Shown piece after piece: positions 10,043-18,839 of a stretch of DNA of 64,000 nt. The stretch covers positions 124,001 to 188,000 of the forward strand of contig CAVVHP010000011.1 in assembly GCA_963748105.1 (NCBI GenBank). Reading direction: 5' to 3'. A program made the position numbers and the translations under genes. This DNA is from JAKAGZ01 sp963748105. GTDB lineage: Bacteria > Bacteroidota > Ignavibacteria > Ignavibacteriales > Ignavibacteriaceae. The number at the start of each line of letters is the position of its first letter. Position 1 is the first letter of the stretch. The notes beneath the pieces were generated by a model. It was not told where the DNA came from, made no database searches, and was given only the letters and a program-made list of their open reading frames with translations.

Positions 10043-11071
10043 ATGAAAAATATACTTAGATTTTTAATAATGGTATCTGTGCTTCTGCTAGGAGCAGATA
10101 GCATTTATGCCGGAGGCGGAAACCGCACAGGAACAGGTGGTGCAGCCCAGCTACTGATTCCAGTAGGCACCAGAGGTATAGCGATGGGTGGTTCAAACAT
10201 AGCAACTGCAACTGGAATAGACGCTCTATTCTGGAATCCCGCAGGTGCAGCAAAAATGGATGGATCAGCAACTCTGTTATTCAGTCATATGAACTATATA
10301 GCTGATATAGGAGTAGAGTACGGAGCAGTAAGTGCAAACTTTGAAGGCTTCGGAGTAATGTCATTTTCAGTAAAGTCATTGTCAGTCGGTGATATAGCTG
10401 TAACGACAAACTCAGCACCTGATGGAACCGGTCAGATATACACTCCACAGGAACTTGTGGCAGGCGTTACATACTCAAGACAACTGACAGACAGAATCTC
10501 TATTGGTGTTACAGCCAACCTGATAACTGAAAAAATTGACCAGGTAAGCGCCAGCGGATTAGGGTTCAACGTAGGCGTAGCTTATAACGACCTGGCAGAT
10601 ATCAGCGGCCTTAGTTTTGGTATTGTACTGAACAACATTGGTCCACAGATGCAGTTTGACGGACCGGGTCTTCTTCAGAATTCTACGGTGAGCAATTTTA
10701 ATCGTCCACCGGCTCCTCTTAAGATTGACTCAGCACCGTTTGATCTGCCGACAAACTTCCAGTTGGGTTTGAGTTATTCACCACAGCTTGATGATGTTAA
10801 CTCGCTAACTGTTAGTTCATTGTTCCAGAATAATAACTTCTCTGAAGATGAATATAAGGTTGGTCTGGAATATGGATATGACAATCTTATATTCTTGAGA
10901 GGTGGTTATTCTGCAGCAGCTAAGAGCAATGATGCATACATTTACGGCTTCTCAGCTGGTGTTGGTATCAACTACGATCTGGGTGGACTGGATGTAAAAG
11001 TTGATTACGCATACAGAGATGTAGAATACTTTGGTGGTAATCACGTATTTGGTATATCACTTGGATTCTAA
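10043..11071 (+). CDS. PorV/PorQ-family outer-membrane protein
   Basis: A 342-residue outer-membrane barrel of the PorV/PorQ family, which shuttles or anchors T9SS cargo at the outer membrane. A signal peptide (residues 1-23, ending IYAGGG) is followed by the family start with QLLIPVGTRGIAMGGS and ALFWNPAGAAKM. Alternating strands such as ISIGVTANLITEKI continue to the C-terminal HVFGISLGF with its terminal Phe. A ribosome binding site AAGGAG precedes the ATG. It is the third gene of the receptor/cargo/PorV run and ends at a strong terminator. It may serve the preceding cargo protein; PorV and PorQ roles cannot be told apart here. Confidence 0.88.
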   Translation: MKNILRFLIMVSVLLLGADSIYAGGGNRTGTGGAAQLLIPVGTRGIAMGGSNIATATGIDALFWNPAGAAKMDGSATLLFSHMNYIADIGVEYGAVSANFEGFGVMSFSVKSLSVGDIAVTTNSAPDGTGQIYTPQELVAGVTYSRQLTDRISIGVTANLITEKIDQVSASGLGFNVGVAYNDLADISGLSFGIVLNNIGPQMQFDGPGLLQNSTVSNFNRPPAPLKIDSAPFDLPTNFQLGLSYSPQLDDVNSLTVSSLFQNNNFSEDEYKVGLEYGYDNLIFLRGGYSAAAKSNDAYIYGFSAGVGINYDLGGLDVKVDYAYRDVEYFGGNHVFGISLGF

Positions 11072-11124
11072 AGATTTGAATTCAGCAATTTAATTTTAAT
11101 TTGTTGAAGTAAAGTCTGAAAATC

Positions 11125-11166
11125 AAAAGCCCGTATAGTTGAAAAACTGTGCGGGCTTTTTTATTT
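11125..11166 (+). terminator. Rho-independent terminator after the T9SS run
   Basis: AAAAGCCCG at 11125-11133 pairs with CGGGCTTTT at 11152-11160, with an inner AGTT/AACT stem and a GAAA-type loop, followed by a T run to 11162. It closes the three-gene run. Confidence 0.88.
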
Positions 11167-11184
11167 CAAATAATTGGTGAACCA

Positions 11185-11763
11185 ATGAGGCAAATTATTT
11201 TTATACTTTTAGTAATGTTTTTCTTATCTATTATTGTATTCCCTCAAAATGATTCATTTGTAGAAATAAAAACCCAGGCAGGTAATATTAAGGTTGAACT
11301 TTACAATAATAAGGCTCCGGTTACTGTTTCTAATTTTCTTAGATATGTCAAGGCAGGTAAATTCCGAAATTCATTATTTTACAGAACCGTAACGATGTCA
11401 AATCAGCCACAAAATAAAATAAAAATTGAAGTAATTCAGGGCGGTATAGAAGATACAACTAAAATGTTTCCGGCAATTAAGCATGAATCAACAAAAACAA
11501 CGGGAATATTACACAAAGATGGTATTATATCAATGGCAAGGAATGAACCCGGTACCGAAACATCGGAATTCTTTATTTGCATTGGTGATCAGCCGGAGCT
11601 GGATTATGGTGGAAAGCGAAATCCAGATGGACAGGGATTTTCAGCATTTGGTAAAGTAATAGACGGAATGGATGTAGTGAGAAAAATTCAAAAAATGCAT
11701 TCTGTTGAACAAAGATTAAAACCACCGGTAAAAATTATTGATATTGTTTTGCTTAAAAAGTAA
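11185..11763 (+). CDS. Exported cyclophilin-type peptidyl-prolyl isomerase
   Basis: A 192-residue prolyl isomerase that would help fold proteins in the periplasm. I use the ATG at 11185. An upstream GTG at 11149 lies inside the terminator hairpin and would spoil the signal peptide (MRQIIFILLVMFFLSIIVF). The cyclophilin core is clear: IKVELYNNKAPVTVSNFL, LFYRTV, VIQGG, GIISMARNEPGTETSEFFICI and FSAFGKVIDGMDVV. Some usual active-site residues are changed: the Arg of FHRV is kept as FYRTV, while the insert SNQPQNKIK is unusual. It precedes the metalloprotease by 35 bases and may be co-transcribed with it. Confidence 0.9.
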   Translation: MRQIIFILLVMFFLSIIVFPQNDSFVEIKTQAGNIKVELYNNKAPVTVSNFLRYVKAGKFRNSLFYRTVTMSNQPQNKIKIEVIQGGIEDTTKMFPAIKHESTKTTGILHKDGIISMARNEPGTETSEFFICIGDQPELDYGGKRNPDGQGFSAFGKVIDGMDVVRKIQKMHSVEQRLKPPVKIIDIVLLKK

Positions 11764-11798
11764 AACATTCCTTTTCTGACATAGTCACGGGAGTTCTA

Positions 11799-14246
11799 AT
11801 GAAACTATTTAAAATTTATTTTATATCTGTTATTCTCTTCAGTCTGGTAATATTTCCACAGACAAAAAATCAGCCAACTATCAGAGAAAAAACAAAAGAT
11901 TTTAAGGAATATTCGGGTTACTTCAATTTTTATTGGGATAGCAGTGAAGGAAAAATATACATGGAAATTGATCAACTTAATGACGAATTCCTTCTTGTAA
12001 ATTCCCTCTCCCAGGGAGTAGGCTCAAATAATCTCGAACTTGACAGAGGGCAAATAGGAAATAACAGGGTTGTAAAATTTATAAGATCAGGTCCCAAAGT
12101 ATTATTAATTCAACCTAATTATTCTTACAGAGCAATAACAAATAATAAACAGGAAAAGAAAGCAGTAGATGAATCTTTTGCTAAATCAGTTCTTTGGGGT
12201 TTCCAAATTGCGGCTGAAGAAGGGGAAAAAATATTAATTGATGCCACTCCATTATTTCTTTCCGATATGCACGATATTAGTGGAAAATTAAGTAGTCTGA
12301 AACAAGGGAATTATAACCTTGATCAGTCACGCTCTGCAATTGATCTTACAAACACAAAAGATTTTCCTTTTAATTCTGAAATTGAAACGATCTTAACATA
12401 TACAGGAAATGCGAAGGGAAAGTATGTAAGACAAGTTGTTCCTACTCCCGATATTATTACAGTTCACGAACATTATTCTTTTATAAAATTACCGGATGAC
12501 GGATACGAACCAAGAGAATTTGATCCGCGATCAGGATATTTTGGAATTAGTTTTATGGATTATGCATCGCCGATAGGTGAGCCAATTATGAAGAGATATA
12601 TTGTCAGGCATAATTTAAAGAAAAAAAATCCGGAAGCTAAAATCAGTGAGCCTGTAACACCAATTATTTATTATGTAGATAATGGTGCGCCTGAACCCGT
12701 TCGCTCAGCTTTAATTGATGGTGCAAGCTGGTGGAATCAGGCTTTCAAAGAAGCGGGATATAAAAACGCTTTTATTGTAAAAGTTTTGCCGGATTCAGTC
12801 GATCCAATGGATGTTAGGTATAATGTTATTCAATGGGTTCACAGATCAACCAGGGGCTGGTCATACGGAGGTTCTGTATATGATCCCCGGACCGGGGAAA
12901 TAATCCAAGGCAGGGTAACTCTAGGTTCGCTTCGCGTAAGGCAGGATTATTTAATTTCTGAAGGATTACTTGCTCCTTATAAAAAAGATAAAACAGCTTC
13001 CGATGAGATGCTAAAAATGTCCCTCGCACGAATTCGTCAACTTGCGGCTCATGAAACTGGACACACGCTTGGGCTTTCTCATAATTTTGCTGCAAGTATT
13101 TCTGACAGAGCATCTGTAATGGATTATCCGCATCCATTAATAAAAATAAATGACGATGGTACGCTGGATCTTTCAGATGCATATGATGTGGGAATAGGTG
13201 ATTGGGATAAAGCTGCAATAAAATATGGTTATAGCGATTTTACTAATGATACAAATGTAAAAAATGCTTTAAATGATATTATTGAAAATACAATTTCAAA
13301 AGGCTTAATGTATATTTCAGATGAAGGAGCAAGGCCTTTGGGAAGCGCGCATCCGTATGCACATTTGTGGGATAATAATTCAAATCCTGTTGATGAATTA
13401 AATAGAATTATGAAAGTTAGAAAAATAGCATTGGATAATTTTTCTGCAGATAATATAAAAGAAGGACAGCCAATGGCCAATCTTGAAAATGTCCTTGTTC
13501 CAATCTATTTATTACATCGGTACCAGCTAGAAGCAGCTTCAAAGTCTTTAGGCGGATTATATTACACTTATGCCTTAAAGGGTGACGGACAAAAAGTAAC
13601 AGAAATTGTATCGGCGGATGAACAGAGAAAAGCGCTGGATGCTCTACTTCAAACAATAAAACCGGGAGCTTTGAAAATTTCTAATAAAATATTAAAATTA
13701 ATTCCGCCACAACCCTCCGGTTATTCCAGGACAAACGAAAATTTTGATTCAAAAACCGGGCTTACATTTGATCCTCTATCTGCAGCAGAATCTGCTGCTA
13801 ATCTAACTGTCCGGTTAATATTGAATTCCGATAGGGCAGCCAGGTTACTGGAGTATCACGATAGGAACGAAGAGAATCCCGGGTTAAACGAAGTAATTGA
13901 TAAGCTTGTAAACGCTACCTGGAATTCAGTTAAAAGTAAGGATAATTATGATGCTGATATTCAAAGAATTGTGGACAATGTAGTTTTGAAAGATTTAATT
14001 AATTTATCTAATGATAATAATTCAAACAGTGAAGTCAGGGCAATTACTCTTATGAAATTAATGAATTTAAAGAAAAGCTTAATTGATAAATTGAAAAACG
14101 AAAAAAACGAAAAGGAAATTGCACATTTTTTATATGCAATCAATATTATTGATCAGTATGAAAAAAATCCAGCTACTTTTAAAAGTTCAGATGAAATAGA
14201 AATTCCAGCTGGACAGCCTATTGGAAGTGATAACGAATTCGATTAA
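11799..14246 (+). CDS. Exported zinc-dependent metalloprotease (DUF5117/DUF4953 type)
   Basis: An 815-residue exported zinc protease. A signal peptide occupies about residues 1-21. The zinc site HETGHTLGLSH is at residues 418-428, an HExxHxxGxxH metzincin pattern, and SVMDYP about 15 residues later looks like the Met-turn. The preceding long domain (FNFYWDSSEGKIYMEID, DDGYEPREFDPRSGYFG, PITYYVDNGAPEPVRSAL-like) and the tail match the large Bacteroidota proteins called zinc-dependent metalloproteases with DUF5117 and DUF4953. Substrates are not known for the family. A terminator follows directly. Confidence 0.9.
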   Translation: MKLFKIYFISVILFSLVIFPQTKNQPTIREKTKDFKEYSGYFNFYWDSSEGKIYMEIDQLNDEFLLVNSLSQGVGSNNLELDRGQIGNNRVVKFIRSGPKVLLIQPNYSYRAITNNKQEKKAVDESFAKSVLWGFQIAAEEGEKILIDATPLFLSDMHDISGKLSSLKQGNYNLDQSRSAIDLTNTKDFPFNSEIETILTYTGNAKGKYVRQVVPTPDIITVHEHYSFIKLPDDGYEPREFDPRSGYFGISFMDYASPIGEPIMKRYIVRHNLKKKNPEAKISEPVTPIIYYVDNGAPEPVRSALIDGASWWNQAFKEAGYKNAFIVKVLPDSVDPMDVRYNVIQWVHRSTRGWSYGGSVYDPRTGEIIQGRVTLGSLRVRQDYLISEGLLAPYKKDKTASDEMLKMSLARIRQLAAHETGHTLGLSHNFAASISDRASVMDYPHPLIKINDDGTLDLSDAYDVGIGDWDKAAIKYGYSDFTNDTNVKNALNDIIENTISKGLMYISDEGARPLGSAHPYAHLWDNNSNPVDELNRIMKVRKIALDNFSADNIKEGQPMANLENVLVPIYLLHRYQLEAASKSLGGLYYTYALKGDGQKVTEIVSADEQRKALDALLQTIKPGALKISNKILKLIPPQPSGYSRTNENFDSKTGLTFDPLSAAESAANLTVRLILNSDRAARLLEYHDRNEENPGLNEVIDKLVNATWNSVKSKDNYDADIQRIVDNVVLKDLINLSNDNNSNSEVRAITLMKLMNLKKSLIDKLKNEKNEKEIAHFLYAINIIDQYEKNPATFKSSDEIEIPAGQPIGSDNEFD

Positions 14247-14262
14247 ATAATTATAACATTTT

Positions 14263-14295
14263 GAAGCCGCTTTTAATGCGGCTTCATTTTTATTT
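14263..14295 (+). terminator. Terminator after the metalloprotease gene
   Basis: GAAGCCGC (14263-14270) and GCGGCTTC (14278-14285) form a perfect 8-bp stem with a 7-base loop, followed by a T-rich tail. Confidence 0.85.
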
Positions 14296-14397
14296 ATTGT
14301 TAGATTCGGCAATATCTTCTCTCAGTGTCTTACCCATTTCATATCCAGCCTCCTCCGCGGCACAGCCTACGGCGTTATTTAATTGATATTTTGCCCA
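14290..14397 (-). pseudogene. Possible remnant of a small coding sequence
   Basis: On the minus strand 35 codons run without a stop, encoding a protein-like string with NNAVGCAAEEAGYEMGKTL before a TAA at 14290. A TAG lies directly in front and there is no start codon with a ribosome binding site. Its base composition (GC-rich patch) differs from the flanking AT-rich spacer. It may be the tail of a decayed or frameshifted gene, or chance. I do not recognise the family. Confidence 0.2.
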
Positions 14398-14430
14398 CTA
14401 TTTATTATCCTGAAAGAAGGAGGTTAAATT

Positions 14431-14640
14431 ATGTCAATTAAGGATAAATATACGCCTGTACTGAATCTTATGAGTGAATTGGAGACAAAGGAAGTAAAAG
14501 TAAGAGAGGAGCGTGGAATACTGATTATCAGAGGGATGGTTAATGATGAAAACAATAGAAAATTGATACTGGATAAAGCGGATAAGGTAAATGTTGAAAA
14601 TGGATGGGATATCGATATCAAAATTAAAGTAAATAATTAA
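14431..14640 (+). CDS. Small BON-like domain protein
   Basis: A 69-residue soluble protein starting MSIKDKYTPVLNLMSEL, preceded by a strong ribosome binding site AAGGAGG at 14417-14423. The pattern matches the BON-like N-terminal module of YgaU-type proteins of Bacteroidota (KDKY.PVL.L...L followed by a GTV-like strand, here IIRGMVNDENNRKLILDKADKV). Those proteins normally continue into a LysM domain, which is absent here. It would bind a membrane or another protein rather than catalyse a reaction; the role is inferred from family resemblance only. It stands alone between two terminators. Confidence 0.6.
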   Translation: MSIKDKYTPVLNLMSELETKEVKVREERGILIIRGMVNDENNRKLILDKADKVNVENGWDIDIKIKVNN

Positions 14641-14676
14641 TTGTCAATGCGGGTATATTACCCGCATCGGCAATTT
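14639..14676. terminator. Bidirectional terminator between convergent genes
   Basis: ATGCGGGTA (14647-14655) pairs perfectly with TACCCGCAT (14659-14667) around a 3-base loop, with outer AATTG/CAATT arms. It lies between the plus-strand BON-like gene and the minus-strand DUF4139 gene, so it can serve both. Confidence 0.75.
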
Positions 14677-14682
14677 AATAAA

Positions 14683-16050
14683 TTAATATGAATATCTGAC
14701 CGTGTAGGTAAGTTCAGTCTCGCTATTCTTTTTTACAGGAACTTGAAAAGATATGTTTTGTGCATCATTCTTTTTATATGGAAGAGAAGATTTTAATATC
14801 TCCCAGTTTAATCCAAGTGATCTTTCAACTTCAACCGTTACGTTTTCTTCTTTGTGGTTTTTTAGAGTAATTTTGTAAGTATCTTCAAAGACCTTATTGC
14901 TTATTTTTTTATGATCCGTCTGGATTTCTTCTGCAAGAATATCAAAAGCATCGCCTATTTTTAATTTTATTTTTTCATCCTTGGGCGTGTGGTCTATCAT
15001 ATCTTCGCCGATAAACTCATTCGACTCACCATCTGATTTATAAACACGAATTTTGCCTTTTGGCATAGGAATACCAAGTCCGTTTTCTTTACTGTTCTTA
15101 AATTCAACTATTACTGCAACTTTTTGTGTGCCTGCTCTGTTTCTATAGTTATTACTGTACATGTATTTTTTATTTGCGGAAATATTTTGAGCTTCAAATA
15201 ATGAAATTTGCTTTGTCTCATTTTGTGCGAGTGTTGTTGGTCTTTGTAAATTATAAATGTGGTATTCAAAAAATCCTTTTTCCTGGAACTGATCTCCTGC
15301 AATCTCGCTTTTCCTCAGGTATAATTCAGGTGAAGCGTATACATTCTGATTTTGATTTTTTACTATGTTTAAATCACCGGCAACTAATTTCAGTTTAGCA
15401 TTCTTAAATGTTGCACCCGATTTATTCTCTATGCTTACCCACGAATTCAGATCCAGATTTGTGTCATCTTTATTCAATACAGCAACATACTCCGCATGCC
15501 AGTTCATTCCAGATGTCTGGTAGGAAATTTCAACATCTTGCTTTCCTGATTTTGGTGCATGGACCATCCACAGTAAAGTGGGTCTTGTAATTAAGCCCTC
15601 AGGCAAAGATCCAACTGATAACCTGTAACCAGTCAGGCTGGGAAGCATTAAAAGTCCACCATCTTTTTTTCTTAATACAATCTGGGAATTACTTGCGGAA
15701 AGCAGGTTGCCTTCAATAATCTGATTATTATCGCCGATAAGCTGAATATCACGATCAATATATTTTGCAAGAATTTTATACAGGCTCACAAGATCATACT
15801 GATAATTTTGCTCAAGTACATCGCCGTTCAAATTAATGTGTACACTGGTTGGGTCAATGTTTTGTGCTACATCAGTAATCGCTAATGTAGAAGTTCCCTT
15901 TTTTATATCGATGTTTCTAACATCTTTTACCACTCCAAGATTTTGGTTATAGACTGTGACTGCTATTGATTTTTGTTCTGTTTGCTGTGCAAACAAAAGT
16001 GATGGCAGCAATAAAATGCTTAATACGAAAAACACATTTTTATTTTTCAT
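14683..16050 (-). CDS. Exported DUF4139 domain protein
   Basis: A 455-residue exported protein with a signal peptide at residues 1-21 (LLPSLLFAQ). It matches the DUF4139 family: an N-terminal strand-rich part (VTVYNQNLGVVKDVRNIDI, GTSTLAITDVAQNIDPTSVHI), then the core LLWMVHAPKSGKQDVEISYQ with SGMNWHAEYVAVL, and a C-terminal stretch GDAFDILAE and LKNHKEENVTVEVERSLG. Family members are widespread, often secreted, and have no known function. It is transcribed toward the BON-like gene. No enzyme motif is seen. Confidence 0.85.
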   Translation of the reverse strand: MKNKNVFFVLSILLLPSLLFAQQTEQKSIAVTVYNQNLGVVKDVRNIDIKKGTSTLAITDVAQNIDPTSVHINLNGDVLEQNYQYDLVSLYKILAKYIDRDIQLIGDNNQIIEGNLLSASNSQIVLRKKDGGLLMLPSLTGYRLSVGSLPEGLITRPTLLWMVHAPKSGKQDVEISYQTSGMNWHAEYVAVLNKDDTNLDLNSWVSIENKSGATFKNAKLKLVAGDLNIVKNQNQNVYASPELYLRKSEIAGDQFQEKGFFEYHIYNLQRPTTLAQNETKQISLFEAQNISANKKYMYSNNYRNRAGTQKVAVIVEFKNSKENGLGIPMPKGKIRVYKSDGESNEFIGEDMIDHTPKDEKIKLKIGDAFDILAEEIQTDHKKISNKVFEDTYKITLKNHKEENVTVEVERSLGLNWEILKSSLPYKKNDAQNISFQVPVKKNSETELTYTVRYSY

Positions 16051-16249
16051 ACTGTTTCTTTGCTCCTAATAAATTTATCGGGCTTTAATTTTGTTTACAT
16101 CAAGTTATTGAAAAGGTTCCTTAAAACATATTAAGTGTTGGAAAATGAACAAAAAAGGTGAATTATATATTTATCAATTGGTTTTTTTAACATTCAATTT
16201 TATTGAAATTTATTGTTAAGTTATAGATATAACATAATGATGTTAAAAA

Positions 16250-16885
16250 ATGGAAAAGGAATTAAGCAAATTTAAAATTAGTATAATTGTACCAATAAGT
16301 TTTATTTTACTTTTATGGGCAATCAAATTATTTGAGGTGATAAGTGGAATAAGTTTTGTGCAACTAGGGTTATTCCCTCACAAAATAAGCGGTTTAATAG
16401 GAATTATTACAGCACCACTCATTCACGCCAATTTCAATCATCTGATCTCAAATTCGATTCCGGTATTATTGCTTAGCGGAGGACTCATCTATTTTTACCC
16501 AAAGTCTGCCTTTAAGGTAATGGGAATGGTATATATAATTCCCGGAATTTTTGTTTGGTTTTTTGCCCGCCCGGCATATCATATTGGTGCAAGCGGACTG
16601 ATTTACGGTTTTGTTTCTTTTCTCTTCTTCAGTGGCCTTATAAGAAGGGATAATCGTTCAATAGCACTGGCTTTAATAGTCACTTTTCTTTACGGCGGAA
16701 TTATTTGGGGCGTTTTACCAATAGACAGGGAAATTAGCTGGGAATATCATCTTTTTGGAGCTTTAACCGGAATATTTTGCGCTTTTATATTTCGCAAACT
16801 AGATCCAGCAATAAAATATGACTGGGAAGAAGAGGATTTTGAGGAAGATGAATTTTATGATAGGGATGAACTTCCTTCCAGGTAA
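16250..16885 (+). CDS. Rhomboid-family intramembrane serine protease
   Basis: A 211-residue six-helix membrane protease that would cut substrates within the membrane. The catalytic Ser is S115 in HIGASGLIYG and the partner His is H167 in WEYHLFGALTG, the classical rhomboid dyad. HANFNHLISN in helix 2 (residues 59-68) is the conserved oxyanion-side motif. The C-terminal tail is very acidic (WEEEDFEEDEFYDRDE). There is no clear ribosome binding site before the ATG. Its stop lies four bases from the stop of the convergent marC gene. Confidence 0.92.
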   Translation: MEKELSKFKISIIVPISFILLLWAIKLFEVISGISFVQLGLFPHKISGLIGIITAPLIHANFNHLISNSIPVLLLSGGLIYFYPKSAFKVMGMVYIIPGIFVWFFARPAYHIGASGLIYGFVSFLFFSGLIRRDNRSIALALIVTFLYGGIIWGVLPIDREISWEYHLFGALTGIFCAFIFRKLDPAIKYDWEEEDFEEDEFYDRDELPSR

Positions 16886-16889
16886 AAAT

Positions 16890-17528
16890 TTATTTTAACA
16901 TAAAAATATCTCTTAGTATTGGCTTTAGCCCGCTGAACAAAAATTCAACCGCAATTACCATTACAATTAATCCCATAATCCTCATCAAAACTTTGTTGCC
17001 ACTATCACCCAAAAAAGCCATAACCTTTCTTGCACTTAAGAGTAGAAGCAATGTTATTCCGAGAATTAGGAAGATTACTCCAAACAAAACAGCTTTTTCC
17101 TCGATTACCGTAGCGTCGTTCATCATTACGATGGAGGCAGTAATTGCTCCGGGCCCGCAGATAAGCGGAATGGCAAGCGGGGTAATAGCTATATCATTAG
17201 CAAATTCTTTTGGGTCTTCTTCATCAGACTTTGTTCTTATTAATCGTGCCTGAAGCATATCATATCCAGCTAAAAAGAAAATTATACCACCGACAACACG
17301 AAGGCTGTTTACTGAAATCTGGAAAAACTCAAATATGAATTTACCCGAAAACGCAAATACAGCCAGTATTATAAATGCAGTTGATACTGCCTTAATAGCA
17401 ACCTGCCTTGCCTCTTTTGATGACATTTGTGCAGTCATGGATGTGTAGACAGGGATTATACCCAGCGGATTTACCATCGTAAAAATGGAAGTAAAGGCCA
17501 GTAGTCCGAATTCAAAAAGATTGTGCAT
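16890..17528 (-). CDS. MarC/UPF0056 family integral membrane protein
   Basis: A 212-residue, six-helix inner-membrane protein of the MarC family. The motifs MVNPLGIIPVY near the N terminus and NDIAITPLAIPLICGPGAI around residue 110 are family hallmarks. Transport of amino acids has been proposed for some relatives, but the E. coli member has no proven role in resistance. It is preceded on the same strand, after 12 bases, by the propeller-protein gene, so the two are probably co-transcribed. Confidence 0.88.
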   Translation of the reverse strand: MHNLFEFGLLAFTSIFTMVNPLGIIPVYTSMTAQMSSKEARQVAIKAVSTAFIILAVFAFSGKFIFEFFQISVNSLRVVGGIIFFLAGYDMLQARLIRTKSDEEDPKEFANDIAITPLAIPLICGPGAITASIVMMNDATVIEEKAVLFGVIFLILGITLLLLLSARKVMAFLGDSGNKVLMRIMGLIVMVIAVEFLFSGLKPILRDIFMLK

Positions 17529-17540
17529 TTGTAAACCGGT

Positions 17541-18830
17541 TTAAAGTTTGATACGTAAAACTACTGGTTTTTTCAATTTATCCATAGGGAAAATTGAACC
17601 GTCTTTGTTGAAACTGTTCCACTGAGAGTTTGCTATAAAGTAAAAATTATTGTTATGCAAAACTCCCAAAGTAATTTCATCAAATAAAGAATTATTTGCT
17701 TCCAGTGTTTTCCAGCTGGCTACTTTATCCTGCTCATCATTTAAATATATTCTTATTACGCGCTGCGGGTTCACACCATTTTGTGTGGTAATTAGTGAAT
17801 TATTGTAAAAATATAATCCATCCATTCCCTGTGGAACAAAATATTCGGAAGGTTCGATGTAAATCAATTTGCCTGAATTAAAGTTAAACCTGTAAAGCCC
17901 GAGTGCATAATCAACCAGATATAAATTATTGTTACTTCCATCAAGATCGAGTCCCTGAAGTGAAACAAATTTCCCTGGCTTTATTATCTGCGATATTTCA
18001 TCAGTTAAATATGATAATCTATAAACCGAATTTTCTTTTGAATCACTTACGTAAACATTGCCCAATTTATCGATTGCCAGATCACCAAAAATATGTGAGG
18101 TCCCCTTATTATCCAAAGAATATATTTTTAATAATTTCCCGGAATCAAGATCATATTTTAATAATGCTCCTTTTCCATCATCCTCTTTATTGTAATTTAT
18201 CATTTGTGGCATTGGTGATGTACAGGCATAAAGCAGTCTGTGTTTATGATCTATTTTAATACCAAAAACCGACCACAAACCATCTTCCATTTCTGATTTA
18301 AAGTCTTCTGTTTTTCCGTTCGCATCTATCTTTACAATTTTACGTTTATGAATTGAACTGAGATAAAAAGTTCCTGTTTCCGGATCGAGCGCAACGCTTT
18401 CCGTAATGAGATCTTTTTCCGGGTACTCGAGCTGAATGCTTGAATTATTTGTCGGGAGCGAGTTCTCTTTCAACTCATTAAGTATGATTTTAAATTCATC
18501 ATTATTCAAAACCGCATCAAAATCCTGGTCCTTTTCGACTTGGTAAAAAAGCCCCATTTTAGCCATTTTATGAAGTATTTTAAACGCTTCATCATTCTTA
18601 TTATTAAGTACGTAAGAAACGGCCAGGTTATATAGCATTGTCGGGTGATTGGGCCTGAGTTCCAAGACCTTGTTCATATTAATCAGGAGGGAATCATATT
18701 GTTTTGCTTGGTAATAATCCATGGCTGATTTGTAGAATTTAGTCCCATCTGTAAAATTCGGTTCTTGCCCGAATGTTGTAACGGCAGAAAACAATATTAT
18801 CAATGTGATGTATGGTCTTAATGTTTTCAT
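17541..18830 (-). CDS. Exported TPR plus beta-propeller (SMP-30/NHL-like) protein
   Basis: A 429-residue exported protein. A signal peptide (residues 1-21, ending TFGQ) precedes a short tetratricopeptide stretch (about 28-95: AMDYYQAKQYDSLLINMNKVLELRPNH in two pieces). The rest is a six-bladed propeller of SMP-30/gluconolactonase or NHL type, with recurring blades such as GTFYLSSIHKRKIVKIDANG and IDKLGNVYVSDSKENSVYRL. Such propellers either hydrolyse lactones or bind proteins; no metal ligands can be assigned here. The stop of the PLP decarboxylase gene lies 9 bases upstream, so an operon is likely. Confidence 0.78.
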   Translation of the reverse strand: MKTLRPYITLIILFSAVTTFGQEPNFTDGTKFYKSAMDYYQAKQYDSLLINMNKVLELRPNHPTMLYNLAVSYVLNNKNDEAFKILHKMAKMGLFYQVEKDQDFDAVLNNDEFKIILNELKENSLPTNNSSIQLEYPEKDLITESVALDPETGTFYLSSIHKRKIVKIDANGKTEDFKSEMEDGLWSVFGIKIDHKHRLLYACTSPMPQMINYNKEDDGKGALLKYDLDSGKLLKIYSLDNKGTSHIFGDLAIDKLGNVYVSDSKENSVYRLSYLTDEISQIIKPGKFVSLQGLDLDGSNNNLYLVDYALGLYRFNFNSGKLIYIEPSEYFVPQGMDGLYFYNNSLITTQNGVNPQRVIRIYLNDEQDKVASWKTLEANNSLFDEITLGVLHNNNFYFIANSQWNSFNKDGSIFPMDKLKKPVVLRIKL

Positions 18831-18839
18831 AATTCAGCT

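Noticed and set aside
14424..14621. Minus-strand frame opposite the BON-like gene
   Set aside because: Hydrophobic and serine-rich shadow of the plus-strand gene, which alone has a ribosome binding site.
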